Shown: positions 1 to 6,807 of the stretch, one piece after another
Layout: each line of letters opens with the position of its first letter
Numbering within the stretch: the first letter of the stretch is position 1
Assembly (NCBI GenBank): GCA_035544575.1
Contig: DATKEC010000022.1
Location: forward strand, 1 to 19,045
Length of the DNA: 19,045 nucleotides
Direction: 5' to 3'
Source: DATHWB01 sp035544575
GTDB lineage: Bacteria; Actinomycetota; Acidimicrobiia; Spongiisociales; ZC4RG35
The notes under the pieces: model-generated
What the model was told of the DNA's origin: nothing
Database searches by the model: none
What the model saw: the letters and a program-made list of their open reading frames with translations, nothing else
Program-made: the position numbers and the translations under genes

Positions 1-145
1 GACTCAGATGGTGATGCCGGGTGACAACACCGAGATGTCGGTGGAGTTGATCACCCCGATCGCGATGGATGAGGGTCAGCGGTTCGCCATTCGGGAAGGT
101 GGCCGTACTGTCGGCGCCGGCCGCGTCACCAAGATCACCAAATAA
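1..145 (+). CDS. tuf: Elongation factor Tu, C-terminal fragment
   Basis: This is the last 47 codons of EF-Tu; the gene enters from the left edge and is read from base 2 to a TAA at 143-145. EF-Tu is the GTPase that carries aminoacyl-tRNA to the ribosome. The visible part belongs to domain 3, the final beta-barrel, with the family-typical stretches MVMPGDN, ELITPIAM and RFAIREGGRTVGAGRV followed by the KI end. The GTP-binding domain lies outside the window. Only 2 nt separate its stop codon from rpsJ, so the str-operon end and the S10 operon are probably read as one transcript here. Identification is secure; completeness upstream cannot be judged. Confidence 0.97.
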   Translation, partial: TQMVMPGDNTEMSVELITPIAMDEGQRFAIREGGRTVGAGRVTKITK

Positions 146-147
146 TC

Positions 148-456
148 ATGGCTGAACAGAAGATTCGGATCCGTTTGAAGGCCTACGACCACAACGTGGT
201 CGATGAGTCGTCGCGCAAGATCGCAGAGACCGTGATCCGCACCCAGGCCAGGATCAAGGGGCCGATCCCGCTCCCGACCGAGATCCACCGCTACTGCGTG
301 ATCCGCGGTCCGCACGTGGACAAGACCTCGCGGGAGCACTTCGAGATGCGGATCCACAAGCGTCTCATCGACATTCTCGAGCCCACCCCCAAGACGGTCG
401 ACTCGCTCATGCGTCTCGACCTGCCCGCCGGGGTGGAGGTGGAGATCAAGCTGTGA
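148..456 (+). CDS. rpsJ: 30S ribosomal protein S10
   Basis: S10 is part of the 30S head and in many bacteria also serves as NusE in transcription antitermination. The 102-residue length is standard. Recognisable S10 segments include KIRIRLKAYDHNVVD at the N-terminus, GPIPLPTEIHRYCVIRGPHVDK in two parts in the middle, and REHFEMRIHKRLIDI with PTPKTVDSLM toward the end. The ATG lies 2 nt after the tuf stop codon with no convincing Shine-Dalgarno match, so initiation is probably coupled to tuf translation. There is no room for the long S10 leader through which L4 regulates this operon in E. coli. Its TGA overlaps the GTG start of rplC by 4 nt. Confidence 0.98.
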   Translation: MAEQKIRIRLKAYDHNVVDESSRKIAETVIRTQARIKGPIPLPTEIHRYCVIRGPHVDKTSREHFEMRIHKRLIDILEPTPKTVDSLMRLDLPAGVEVEIKL

Positions 457-1100
457 CAGCGACACTCAACGCGATCGTGGGCGAGAAGCTCGGGATGACT
501 CAGATCTTCGATGACGAAGCGCGGGCGATCCCCGTCACCGTCATCAAGGCGGGCCCGTGCTACGTCGTCCAGATCAAGACGAAGGTCAACGATGGCTATG
601 ACGCCATCCAGATCTCCTTCGGGGAGATCAGGGCCAACAACGTGAACAAGCCCCAGGCCGGTCACTATGCCAAGGCCGAGGTCGTTCCCGCGCGCCATCT
701 CTTCGAGATCCGAGTGGAGGACACCGAAGGTTTCGAGGTGGGTCAGGAACTCTCGCTCGCCGAGGCGTTCGAGGCCGGGACCAAGGCCGACGTCACCGGG
801 ATCAGCAAGGGCAAGGGCTTCCAGGGTGTCATGAAGCGGCACAACTTCTCCGGTCAGGGTGCCTCGCACGGCAACCACAAGAAGCATCGGGCGCCGGGAT
901 CCATCGGTGCGTGTGCCACCCCGGCTCGCGTCTTCAAGGGAATGAAGATGGCGGGCCGCATGGGCGGGGACCGCACGACGATCCTCAACCTCGACGTGGT
1001 CGGTGTCGACGCCGAGCGCAACCTCCTGTTGCTCGGCGGGGCTGTGCCCGGACCCAAGGGAGCGGTCGTCATCGTGAGAGGAGCGGTGAAGCATGGCTGA
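453..1100 (+). CDS. rplC: 50S ribosomal protein L3
   Basis: L3 is an early assembly protein of the large subunit whose long loop reaches towards the peptidyl-transferase centre. The 215-residue product shows the family opening (GEKLGMTQIFDD), SKGKGFQGVMKRHNF, and the diagnostic loop GASHGNHKKHRAPGSIGACA followed by TPARVFKGMKMAGRMG. The stretch that carries a methylated glutamine in E. coli reads GSIGACATP here, without that glutamine. The start is a GTG at 453 within a GTGA overlap with the rpsJ stop codon. This choice gives the correct N-terminus. A GGAGGTGGAG purine run lies somewhat far upstream, at about 13 nt. The end overlaps rplD by 8 nt. Confidence 0.98.
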   Translation: MTATLNAIVGEKLGMTQIFDDEARAIPVTVIKAGPCYVVQIKTKVNDGYDAIQISFGEIRANNVNKPQAGHYAKAEVVPARHLFEIRVEDTEGFEVGQELSLAEAFEAGTKADVTGISKGKGFQGVMKRHNFSGQGASHGNHKKHRAPGSIGACATPARVFKGMKMAGRMGGDRTTILNLDVVGVDAERNLLLLGGAVPGPKGAVVIVRGAVKHG

Positions 1101-1776
1101 TCTCAAAGCTCCCCTCTTCACCGCTGACGGCGCGGCCAAAGGCGATGTGAGCCTCGATTCGGAGATCTTCGGCATCGAGCCGAACATGTCGGTGATGCAC
1201 CAGGTGGTCACGGCCCAGTTGGCCGGCGCCCGCCGCGGCACCGCTTCGACGAAGACTCGCGCCGAAGTGCGTGGCGGTGGTCGTAAGCCGTGGCGCCAGA
1301 AGGGCCTCGGTCGTGCTCGGCAAGGTTCGATCCGTGCACCCCATTGGGTGGGCGGCGGTGTCGCTCACGGCCCGAAGCCGCGTGACTACGGCCAGCGGAC
1401 ACCCAAGAAGATGAAGCGTCTGGCGCTGCGTTCGGCATTGTCGGCGCGTGCCTCCGAAGGAGCCGTGCGTGTCGTCGAGCCGATCGAGTGGTCGCCGGCG
1501 AAGACCAAGCAAGCTATGGCCCTGCTGGCCGCGATCGGCGCCGAAGGCAAGACCCTGCTGGTCCTCAACAAGACCGACGAAGCGGCATACCGGGCGTTCC
1601 GCAACCTGACCCACGTGGTCATCACCGAACCCGGCCACCTGACCACCTACGACGTGCTTTGGTCCGACCGCGTGGTCTTCACCACCTCGACGCTGCAGGC
1701 CCTCGGTCGCACCGGTGGCTATGCGGTGGGTGAGAGCGACTTCGTCAAGGAGTCCGTGGGAGGTGAGTCCGCGTGA
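1093..1776 (+). CDS. rplD: 50S ribosomal protein L4
   Basis: L4 is a primary 23S rRNA binder whose extended loop lines the peptide exit tunnel; in E. coli it is also the S10-operon repressor. At 227 residues the length is ordinary. The tunnel loop is seen as GTASTKTRAEVRGGGRKPW and RQKGLGRARQGS, then RAPHWVGGGVAHGPKPRDY. The C-terminal half has the usual alpha/beta fold with TLLVLNKTD and ATYDV-like segments (TTYDVLWSDRVVFT). The ATG follows a good GAGAGGAG ribosome site (1076-1083). The start lies inside the 3' end of rplC. Whether L4 still autoregulates cannot be seen, because the usual leader is missing. Confidence 0.98.
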   Translation: MADLKAPLFTADGAAKGDVSLDSEIFGIEPNMSVMHQVVTAQLAGARRGTASTKTRAEVRGGGRKPWRQKGLGRARQGSIRAPHWVGGGVAHGPKPRDYGQRTPKKMKRLALRSALSARASEGAVRVVEPIEWSPAKTKQAMALLAAIGAEGKTLLVLNKTDEAAYRAFRNLTHVVITEPGHLTTYDVLWSDRVVFTTSTLQALGRTGGYAVGESDFVKESVGGESA

Positions 1777-2060
1777 AGAATCCACGTGACATCATCTTCT
1801 CGCCGGTCGTGTCGGAGAAGTCCTACGACCTGATCGAACACAACAACACCTACACCTTCGTCGTCGACCCCAGGGCCAACAAGACGGAGATCAAACAGGC
1901 GGTCCAGTCGATCTTCGGCGTGACCGTCACCCGTGTGAACACCCAGAACCGCAAGGGCAAGCTCAAGCGGACCGGGTACGTCATGGGGAAGCGCAAGGAC
2001 ATCAAGCGAGCGTTGGTCACGCTCGCCTCTGGTGACGAGATCGACCTTTTCGGAGTCTGA
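1773..2060 (+). CDS. rplW: 50S ribosomal protein L23
   Basis: L23 sits at the tunnel exit and is the docking site for trigger factor and SRP. The 95-residue product shows PRDIIFSPVVSEKSYDLIE, NTYTFVVDPRANKTEIKQAV and FGVTVTRVNTQNRKGK, which are standard L23 signatures. The start is GTG at 1773, chosen because a near-perfect GGGAGGTGAG ribosome site (1758-1767) precedes it and because the protein then begins in the usual place. It overlaps the rplD stop codon by 4 nt. The stop lies 1 nt before the rplB ATG. Confidence 0.97.
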   Translation: MKNPRDIIFSPVVSEKSYDLIEHNNTYTFVVDPRANKTEIKQAVQSIFGVTVTRVNTQNRKGKLKRTGYVMGKRKDIKRALVTLASGDEIDLFGV

Positions 2061-2061
2061 G

Positions 2062-2895
2062 ATGGCAGTCAAGAAACGAAAGCCCACGAGTCCGGGCCGT
2101 CGGTTCCAGACGGTCTCGGACTTCGCGGACATCACCAAGTCCGAGCCGGAGAAGTCCCTGCTCGAGTCGAAGTCCAAGACCGGCGGCCGCAACGTCTCCG
2201 GCAAGACGACGTCGCGCCACCGCGGCGGCGGCCACAAGCAGAAGTACCGCCTCATCGACTTCAAGCGGAACAAGGACGGGGTTCCGGCGAAAGTGGCAGG
2301 GATCGAATACGACCCCAACCGCAACGCCCGGATCGCGCTGCTCCACTACGTGGACGGCGAGAAGCGCTACATCCTCGCCCCGATCGGGGTCAAGCCCGGC
2401 GACGTGCTGGAGTCGGGTTCGAAGGCCGACATTCGCCCGGGTAACGCCTTGCCGATGCGCAACATCCCTGCCGGTACGACCGTCCACGCCATCGAGATGC
2501 GTCCAGGCGGCGGCGCCAAGCTCGCCCGTTCGGCCGGGGCGTCGGTGCAGCTCATGTCGAAGGAGAGCGACAAGGCCCTGCTGCGTCTGCCCTCGGGTGA
2601 GATGCGCACGGTGTCACTCGACTGCCGGGCGACCGTCGGTCAGGTGGGCAACACAGAGGCAGAGCTGGTCAGTCTCGGCAAGGCCGGCCGCAACCGCTGG
2701 AAGGGTGTCCGTCCCCAGACTCGTGGCGTCGCCATGAACCCGGTGGATCACCCGCTCGGCGGTGGCGAAGGCAAGTCTGCGGGTGGCCGTCATCCGGTGA
2801 GCCCGTGGGGCAAGTCGGAAGGACGGACCCGTTCCAAGAAGAAACAGTCCAACCGCGACATCGTTCGTCGTCGCAACTCGAAGGGTCGGAGGTAA
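2062..2895 (+). CDS. rplB: 50S ribosomal protein L2
   Basis: L2 is a core 50S protein needed for subunit joining and peptidyl-transferase activity. The 277-residue length fits the family. Seen in order are KPTSPGRRFQTVSDF, the GGRN and RHRGGGHKQKYRLIDFKR N-terminal signature, AKVAGIEYDPNRNARIALL, YILAPIGVKPGD, and the C-terminal signature RGVAMNPVDHPLGGGEGK, which includes the conserved histidine of MNPVDHP. The reading frame is open 10 codons upstream to 2032, but the ATG at 2062 gives the canonical MAVKKRKP-like start right after the rplW stop codon. The end is followed closely by rpsS, whose ribosome site GGAGGT overlaps the rplB stop. Confidence 0.98.
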   Translation: MAVKKRKPTSPGRRFQTVSDFADITKSEPEKSLLESKSKTGGRNVSGKTTSRHRGGGHKQKYRLIDFKRNKDGVPAKVAGIEYDPNRNARIALLHYVDGEKRYILAPIGVKPGDVLESGSKADIRPGNALPMRNIPAGTTVHAIEMRPGGGAKLARSAGASVQLMSKESDKALLRLPSGEMRTVSLDCRATVGQVGNTEAELVSLGKAGRNRWKGVRPQTRGVAMNPVDHPLGGGEGKSAGGRHPVSPWGKSEGRTRSKKKQSNRDIVRRRNSKGRR

Positions 2896-2898
2896 CCC

Positions 2899-3180
2899 AT
2901 GGCTCGGAGCCTGAAGAAGGGGCCCTTCGTCGACGACCACCTCGTCGAAAAGATCGAAGAGCTCAACGCCGCAAACCAGAAGCGTGTGGTTCGCACGTGG
3001 AGTCGGCGCTCCACGATCGTGCCCGACATGATCGGCCACACCATCGCCGTGCACGACGGACGCAGGCACGTACCGGTGTACGTCACCGAGTCCATGGTCG
3101 GGCACAAACTCGGCGAGTTCGCGCCCACCCGCACCTTCCGCGGCCATGTGGCCAAGCGGGAGAAGGGGATCAAGCGCTGA
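2899..3180 (+). CDS. rpsS: 30S ribosomal protein S19
   Basis: S19 binds 16S rRNA in the 30S head next to S13 and contacts the A-site tRNA region. The 93-residue product begins MARSLKKGPFVDDHLVEKI, the family hallmark, and continues with TWSRRSTIVPDMIGHTIAVH and a C-terminal KLGEFAPTRTFRGH. A strong GGAGGT ribosome site (2888-2893) sits 5 nt before the ATG. The last base of its TGA is the first base of the rplV ATG, so translation of rplV is probably coupled to it. Confidence 0.98.
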   Translation: MARSLKKGPFVDDHLVEKIEELNAANQKRVVRTWSRRSTIVPDMIGHTIAVHDGRRHVPVYVTESMVGHKLGEFAPTRTFRGHVAKREKGIKR

Positions 3181-3524
3181 TGGAAGTCAAAGCACAGGCC
3201 AAGTACATCCGCCAGTCCCCCTACAAGGTTCGCATCGTGCTGGACCTCGTCAGGGGACTGCCGGTGCGTGACGCGCATGCGGTGCTCGCCCACGCCAACC
3301 GGCGTGCTGCCGAGCCCATCGTCAAAGTGCTCAACTCGGCGGTGGCGAACGCAGAACACAACCACGCACTCGATGCGGACGACCTCGTCATCGTGAAGGC
3401 CTTCGCCGATGAGGGCCCCACGCTGAAGCGTTTCCGCCCGCGGGCCCGTGGTCGCGCATCCAGGATCAACAAGAGGACAAGCCACATCACGATCGTGGTT
3501 GGCGAGAACGGGGAGGTGAACTGA
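3180..3524 (+). CDS. rplV: 50S ribosomal protein L22
   Basis: L22 spans the 50S and its beta-hairpin loop lines the exit tunnel near the macrolide site. The ATG at 3180 shares one base with the rpsS stop codon and gives 114 residues, a normal length. The frame is open further upstream, but that portion lies inside rplB and rpsS and has no L22 similarity. Seen are AKYIRQSPYKVRIVLDLVRG, the helix ANRRAAEPIVKVLNSAVANA, and the tunnel-hairpin part GPTLKRFRPRARGRASRINK with the ending SHITIVV. An AGAAGGGG purine run is upstream. It overlaps rpsC by 1 nt. Confidence 0.97.
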   Translation: MEVKAQAKYIRQSPYKVRIVLDLVRGLPVRDAHAVLAHANRRAAEPIVKVLNSAVANAEHNHALDADDLVIVKAFADEGPTLKRFRPRARGRASRINKRTSHITIVVGENGEVN

Positions 3525-4669
3525 TGGGCCAGAAAACACATCCGTACTCCTTCCGGCTGGGCATCGTCAACGACTGGAAGTCGAAGTGGTACTCGGACAA
3601 GGACTACGTCGAACTCGTCAACGAGGACTGGAAGATCCGCGACTACCTGCGCGGCGAACTCCGTCGTGGAGCCGTCTCGCGGATCGACATCGAGCGGACC
3701 CGTGACCGGGTGGTCGTCGAGATCGCCACGGCCCGTCCCGGTGTGGTGATCGGCCGTCGCGGCTCGGAGGCGGAGCGTCTTCGTGCCGGGCTCGAGGCGA
3801 TCGCGTCCAAGCCGGTCAAGCTCAACATCGTCGAGATCAAGGACGCCGACACCGACGCCCAACTGCTCGCCCAAGGCATCGCCGACCAACTCGAGAATCG
3901 CGTGGCGTTCCGCCGGGCGATGAAGCGGGCTGTTCAGACAGCCATGAAGGCCGGCGCCGAGGGCGTGCGGGTCGAGTCCAAGGGCCGTCTGGGCGGTGCC
4001 GACATGGGGCGCCGTGAGTGGTATCGCGAGGGTCGGGTTCCCCTCCACACGCTCCGGGCTGACATCGACTTCGGCATCGCCACCGCTCGGACGACCGTCG
4101 GTGCCATCGGCGTCAAGGTCTGGGTGTACAAGGGTGAAGTCGTGGGTCGCTCGGCCAACGAGGACAAGATCGCCGCGGAGGCCGCGTTGGCGACCGGAGG
4201 CCGCGCCCGCGGTCAGCGCTCGGCATCGGTGAAGTCCCGCGCCGAGCAGGCCGCCGAGGGCGAAGCCCGTCAGCCCCGTCTCATCGAGGCCGGCGGTGGC
4301 AAGCGCCTGGTGGAGGCAGCAGCCGATCCCGAAAAGCCCGGCCGCCGTCTGATCGAAGCCGGTGGCGGGAAGCGTCGGGTCGACGCCGAAGAGGCCGAGG
4401 CCGAGTACAAGGCCGAGAAGATGGCCGTCGTGACCGACGAGTCGGTACTGGACGCGGCATTGCCCGAGCCAGTCGACGTCGGTGAGATCGAGGCGGAAGG
4501 CGTCGAGGTCGTGACCGCCGAATCCGACGAGAACATCGTGGCCGCCGATGCCCCGGTTGCTGACGACTCGAACGAGACGGCTGGGGAGATCTCGGACGAG
4601 ACGGCTGCGGCAGTCTCGGACGAGGCTTCGGCGGACGATGCCGACGACGCGGGCGCCGAGGAGGAATGA
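3524..4669 (+). CDS. rpsC: 30S ribosomal protein S3 with long acidic C-terminal tail
   Basis: S3 lies at the mRNA entry of the 30S subunit and takes part in mRNA unwinding. The core occupies roughly residues 1-212. It starts MGQKTHPYSFRLGI, has a type-II KH motif (PGVVIGRRGSEAERLRAGL, about residues 72-90) and the C-terminal domain with GGADMGRREWYREGRVPLHT and VKVWVYKGE (about 199-205). The total of 381 residues far exceeds the usual 210-280. The extra tail of about 170 residues has a basic, Ala-rich part, two copies of a 12-residue motif (residues 252-263 and 275-286), then about 95 mainly Asp, Glu, Ala, Ser and Val residues ending in AEEE. Base composition matches the core, so it looks like native extension and not a fusion artefact. 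The ATG shares one base with the rplV stop codon behind GGGGAGGTGAA. Confidence 0.97.
   Translation: MGQKTHPYSFRLGIVNDWKSKWYSDKDYVELVNEDWKIRDYLRGELRRGAVSRIDIERTRDRVVVEIATARPGVVIGRRGSEAERLRAGLEAIASKPVKLNIVEIKDADTDAQLLAQGIADQLENRVAFRRAMKRAVQTAMKAGAEGVRVESKGRLGGADMGRREWYREGRVPLHTLRADIDFGIATARTTVGAIGVKVWVYKGEVVGRSANEDKIAAEAALATGGRARGQRSASVKSRAEQAAEGEARQPRLIEAGGGKRLVEAAADPEKPGRRLIEAGGGKRRVDAEEAEAEYKAEKMAVVTDESVLDAALPEPVDVGEIEAEGVEVVTAESDENIVAADAPVADDSNETAGEISDETAAAVSDEASADDADDAGAEEE
4277..4381 (+). repeat. Duplicated 12-residue motif inside the S3 tail
   Basis: Two copies of RLIEAGGGKR[L/R]V are encoded at 4277-4312 and 4346-4381, 69 nt apart start to start. The peptides match at 11 of 12 positions. 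At the DNA level the copies differ at seven silent codon positions and one replacement position (Leu to Arg), so this is an old duplication kept at protein level and not a recent slippage product. No third copy was found in the tail. Confidence 0.85.
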
Positions 4670-4670
4670 C

Positions 4671-5084
4671 ATGTTGATGCCAAAGCGTGTCAAGCACCGT
4701 AAGGAGCACCGGGGAAGGCGGAGAGGTCCGGCCAAGGGCGGTACCCAGGTGTCGTTCGGTGAGTACGGCCTCCAGGCAACGACCGAAGGTTGGGTCACCG
4801 CCCGTCAGATCGAGTCGGCTCGTATCGCCATCAGCCGCGCCGTCAAACGTGGTGGCAAGGTGTGGATCAACATCTTCCCGCACAAGCCGGTGACCCAAAA
4901 ACCTGCCGAGACCCGGATGGGATCTGGCAAGGGCAACCCGGAGTTCTGGGTGGCAGTCGTCAGGCCCGGCCGCGTGATGTTCGAACTCGCCGGTGTCAGC
5001 GAAGAGCTGGCCCGCGAGGCGATGCGGAAGGCCGGGCACAAGCTTCCCGTTCAAACGCGATTCGTCAAACGGGATGAACTATGA
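4671..5084 (+). CDS. rplP: 50S ribosomal protein L16
   Basis: L16 helps organise the A-site and the central protuberance region of the 50S. The start at 4671 gives 137 residues with the canonical MLMPKRVKHRKEHRG opening; the reading frame is open upstream but only inside rpsC. Other signatures are GGTQVSFGEYGLQA, TARQIESARIAISRAVKRGG, KVWINIFPHKPVTQKPAETR and MGSGKGNPEFWVAVV. A very strong GAGGAGGAA ribosome site (4658-4666) stands immediately before, built from the last Glu codons of the rpsC tail. The end overlaps rpmC by 4 nt (ATGA). Confidence 0.98.
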   Translation: MLMPKRVKHRKEHRGRRRGPAKGGTQVSFGEYGLQATTEGWVTARQIESARIAISRAVKRGGKVWINIFPHKPVTQKPAETRMGSGKGNPEFWVAVVRPGRVMFELAGVSEELAREAMRKAGHKLPVQTRFVKRDEL

Positions 5085-5305
5085 GCTCGGCACTGCGCGA
5101 ACTCAGCCACGACGAGTTGGAAGAGAAGCTGGCCAAGTCGAAGGAAGAGCTGTTCAACCTTCGTTTCCAACTCGCCACCAACCAATTGGACAACACCGCA
5201 CGGCTGAAGGCCGTCAAGAAAGAAATCGCCCGCATCCTCACAGTGATGAGGGAGCAGGAAACCGAAGCGTGGCGTGCCCAGCAGGCCACGAAAGGAGAAG
5301 CGTGA
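5081..5305 (+). CDS. rpmC: 50S ribosomal protein L29
   Basis: L29 sits near the tunnel exit beside L23. The 74-residue product is slightly longer than the usual 60-70 and is almost entirely helical. It has the family patterns ELSHDELEEKLAKSKEELFN, LRFQLATNQLDNTARLK and VKKEIARILTVMRE. The ATG at 5081 overlaps the rplP stop codon (ATGA) and gives the expected N-terminus. The gene ends sharing one base with the rpsQ start. The C-terminal extra residues (EAWRAQQATKGEA) also carry, at DNA level, the AAAGGAGAAG ribosome site for rpsQ. Confidence 0.96.
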   Translation: MSSALRELSHDELEEKLAKSKEELFNLRFQLATNQLDNTARLKAVKKEIARILTVMREQETEAWRAQQATKGEA

Positions 5306-5562
5306 TGGAGGAGCGAACTCGGCGCAAGGTGCGCGTCGGCGTTGTGGTCTCTGACGCGCGTGACAAGACCGTGACTGTCGAAGTGCCGGTGTCGTTCAAG
5401 CATCCCCGCTACGACAAGATCGTCCGTCGCAGCACCAAGTTTCACGCGCACGACGAAGCCAACGACGCCCATGTCGGTGACACGGTTCGAATCATGGAGA
5501 CCAAGCCGCTGAGCAAGCAGAAGCGGTGGCGTGTGGTCGAAGTGGTGGAGCGCGCCAGATGA
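5305..5562 (+). CDS. rpsQ: 30S ribosomal protein S17
   Basis: S17 is a primary 16S rRNA binder with an OB fold. The chosen ATG at 5305 gives 85 residues; the frame is open about 100 codons upstream, but only in the shadow of rplP and rpmC. Visible signatures are RRKVRVGVVVSDARDKTVTV, KHPRYDKIVRRSTKFHAHDE, and VGDTVRIMETKPLSKQKRW, which is the end of the fold. AAAGGAGAAG (5291-5300) is an excellent ribosome site. Its TGA overlaps the rplN ATG by 4 nt. Confidence 0.98.
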   Translation: MEERTRRKVRVGVVVSDARDKTVTVEVPVSFKHPRYDKIVRRSTKFHAHDEANDAHVGDTVRIMETKPLSKQKRWRVVEVVERAR

Positions 5563-5927
5563 TCCAGACAGAGAGCCGCCTCAAGGTGGCAGACAACTCG
5601 GGAGCCCGCGAGCTGCTCTGCATCCGCGTGCTCGGGGGCAGCCGGCGGCGCTATGCCACGCTCGGCGATGTCATCGTGGGCGCGGTCAAAGAGGCGACGC
5701 CCGGCGGAAACGTGAAAAAGGGCGAGGTCGTCAAGGCGGTCGTCGTGCGGACCACGAAGGAACGGCGTCGTTCTGACGGTACCTACATCCGTTTCGACGA
5801 CAACGCCTGCGTGATCATCGATGCCAACAGCCAGCCCCGCGGCACCCGGATCTTCGGACCCGTCGCCCGCGAACTGCGCGATCGCAAGTTCATGCGGATC
5901 GTCTCACTCGCCCCGGAGGTGATCTGA
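5559..5927 (+). CDS. rplN: 50S ribosomal protein L14
   Basis: L14 is a highly conserved 50S protein at the subunit interface and the target of the silencing factor RsfS. The ATG at 5559 gives exactly the standard 122 residues. Signatures are MIQTESRLKVADNSGARELL, CIRVLGGSRRRYATLGDVIV, VKKGEVVKAVVVRT, and FDDNACVIID followed by PRGTRIFGPVARELR. An 11-codon upstream extension is possible in frame but lies inside rpsQ and is not family sequence. GGTGGAG at about 5544 is a fair ribosome site. Confidence 0.98.
   Translation: MIQTESRLKVADNSGARELLCIRVLGGSRRRYATLGDVIVGAVKEATPGGNVKKGEVVKAVVVRTTKERRRSDGTYIRFDDNACVIIDANSQPRGTRIFGPVARELRDRKFMRIVSLAPEVI
5915..5923 (+). promoter_or_regulatory. Extended ribosome binding site of rplX
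   Basis: GGAGGTGAT matches the 3' end of bacterial 16S rRNA over nine bases. Seven nt separate the GGAGG core from the rplX ATG. It lies inside the last codons of rplN. It is the longest such match noticed in the cluster, so rplX initiation here may depend less on coupling than its neighbours do. Confidence 0.8.
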
Positions 5928-6235
5928 TGAGGCTCAAGGCAGGCGACAGGGTGATGGTCATCGCCGGCAAGGACGCCGGCACCGAGTCTCGCATCGAAAA
6001 GGTCTACCCGTCCGAGGACAAGGTGCTGGTCGAAGGCGTCAACGTGGCAAGGCGTCACACCCGCTCCAATCCCCAGCAGCCCAACAGCGGCGGAATCATC
6101 GACAAGGACATGCCGATCCACGTGTCCAACGTGATGATCGTGTGCAAGTCCTGCGGCCCCACCAGGATCGGATCCAAGGTGGATGCCAAGAAGGGCAAGA
6201 TCCGTGTCTGCGTCAAGTGCGGGGGTGAGCTGTGA
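5927..6235 (+). CDS. rplX: 50S ribosomal protein L24, four-cysteine form
   Basis: L24 is one of the two assembly initiators of the 50S. The 102-residue product has the KOW motif near its start (AGDRVMVIAGKDAGTESRIE) and the usual GVNVARRHTR and GGIIDKDMPIHVSNVMI. The C-terminal part carries two CxxC pairs, C73/C76 (CKSC) and C95/C98 (CVKC), which could bind one zinc ion; many L24 proteins lack these. The ATG shares one base with the rplN stop codon. The end overlaps rplE by 4 nt. Confidence 0.97.
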   Translation: MRLKAGDRVMVIAGKDAGTESRIEKVYPSEDKVLVEGVNVARRHTRSNPQQPNSGGIIDKDMPIHVSNVMIVCKSCGPTRIGSKVDAKKGKIRVCVKCGGEL

Positions 6236-6795
6236 GCGACATGCCCCGCCTCAAGGTTCTCTACAACACGGAGCTGGCGGCGCGCCTCAAGGAAGAGCTC
6301 GAACTCGAGAACGTCATGGAGGTGCCCCGTTTCACGAAGATCGTCGTGAACATGGGGGTCGGCGATGCCCTCACCGATCGCAAGCGGATCGAGGACGCCA
6401 CCAACGAACTGTCGATCATCACCGGTCAGCAACCGCGCGTGAACAAGGCGCGGAAGTCGATCGCCGGCTTCAAGCTGCGCGAGGGTGTGCCGGTCGGGGT
6501 GTCGGTGACGATGCGCGGAGACCGGATGTGGGAGTTCTTCGACCGCCTGTTGGCGATCGCCATTCCTCGCATCAGGGACTTCCGGGGTTTGAACCCGAAT
6601 TCCTTCGACGGGCGTGGCAACTACACTTTCGGTCTCACCGAGCAGTTGGTGTTCCCCGAGATCCCGTTCGATCAGGTCACGGCGACCCGTGGGATGGACA
6701 TCACCATCTGCACGACCACCGACGATGACGAGGCAGCCCGTGCCCTCCTGGCCGCTTTCGGGTTCCCGTTCCGCAAGCAGGACGCCCAGGTCTGA
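6232..6795 (+). CDS. rplE: 50S ribosomal protein L5
   Basis: L5 binds 5S rRNA in the central protuberance and touches P-site tRNA. The 187-residue product is of normal size. Signatures include MEVPRFTKIVVNMGVGDA, ITGQQPRVNKARKSIAGFKL and REGVPVGVSVTMRG, then RIRDFRGLNPNSFDGRGNY and the C-terminal DITICTTTDDDEAARALLAA. The start is GTG at 6232, overlapping the rplX stop codon, behind GGGGGTGAG. An internal ATG four codons later is possible, but the GTG has the better-placed ribosome site. Confidence 0.97.
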   Translation: MSDMPRLKVLYNTELAARLKEELELENVMEVPRFTKIVVNMGVGDALTDRKRIEDATNELSIITGQQPRVNKARKSIAGFKLREGVPVGVSVTMRGDRMWEFFDRLLAIAIPRIRDFRGLNPNSFDGRGNYTFGLTEQLVFPEIPFDQVTATRGMDITICTTTDDDEAARALLAAFGFPFRKQDAQV

Positions 6796-6807
6796 GAGGA
6801 ATTCACG

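Noticed and set aside
3221..4798. Long open frame of 525 codons on the - strand opposite rplV, rpsC and rplP
   Set aside because: It lies fully antisense to well-identified ribosomal genes, has the Leu/Asp/Gly/His-rich composition typical of GC-rich shadows, and shows no recognisable domain.
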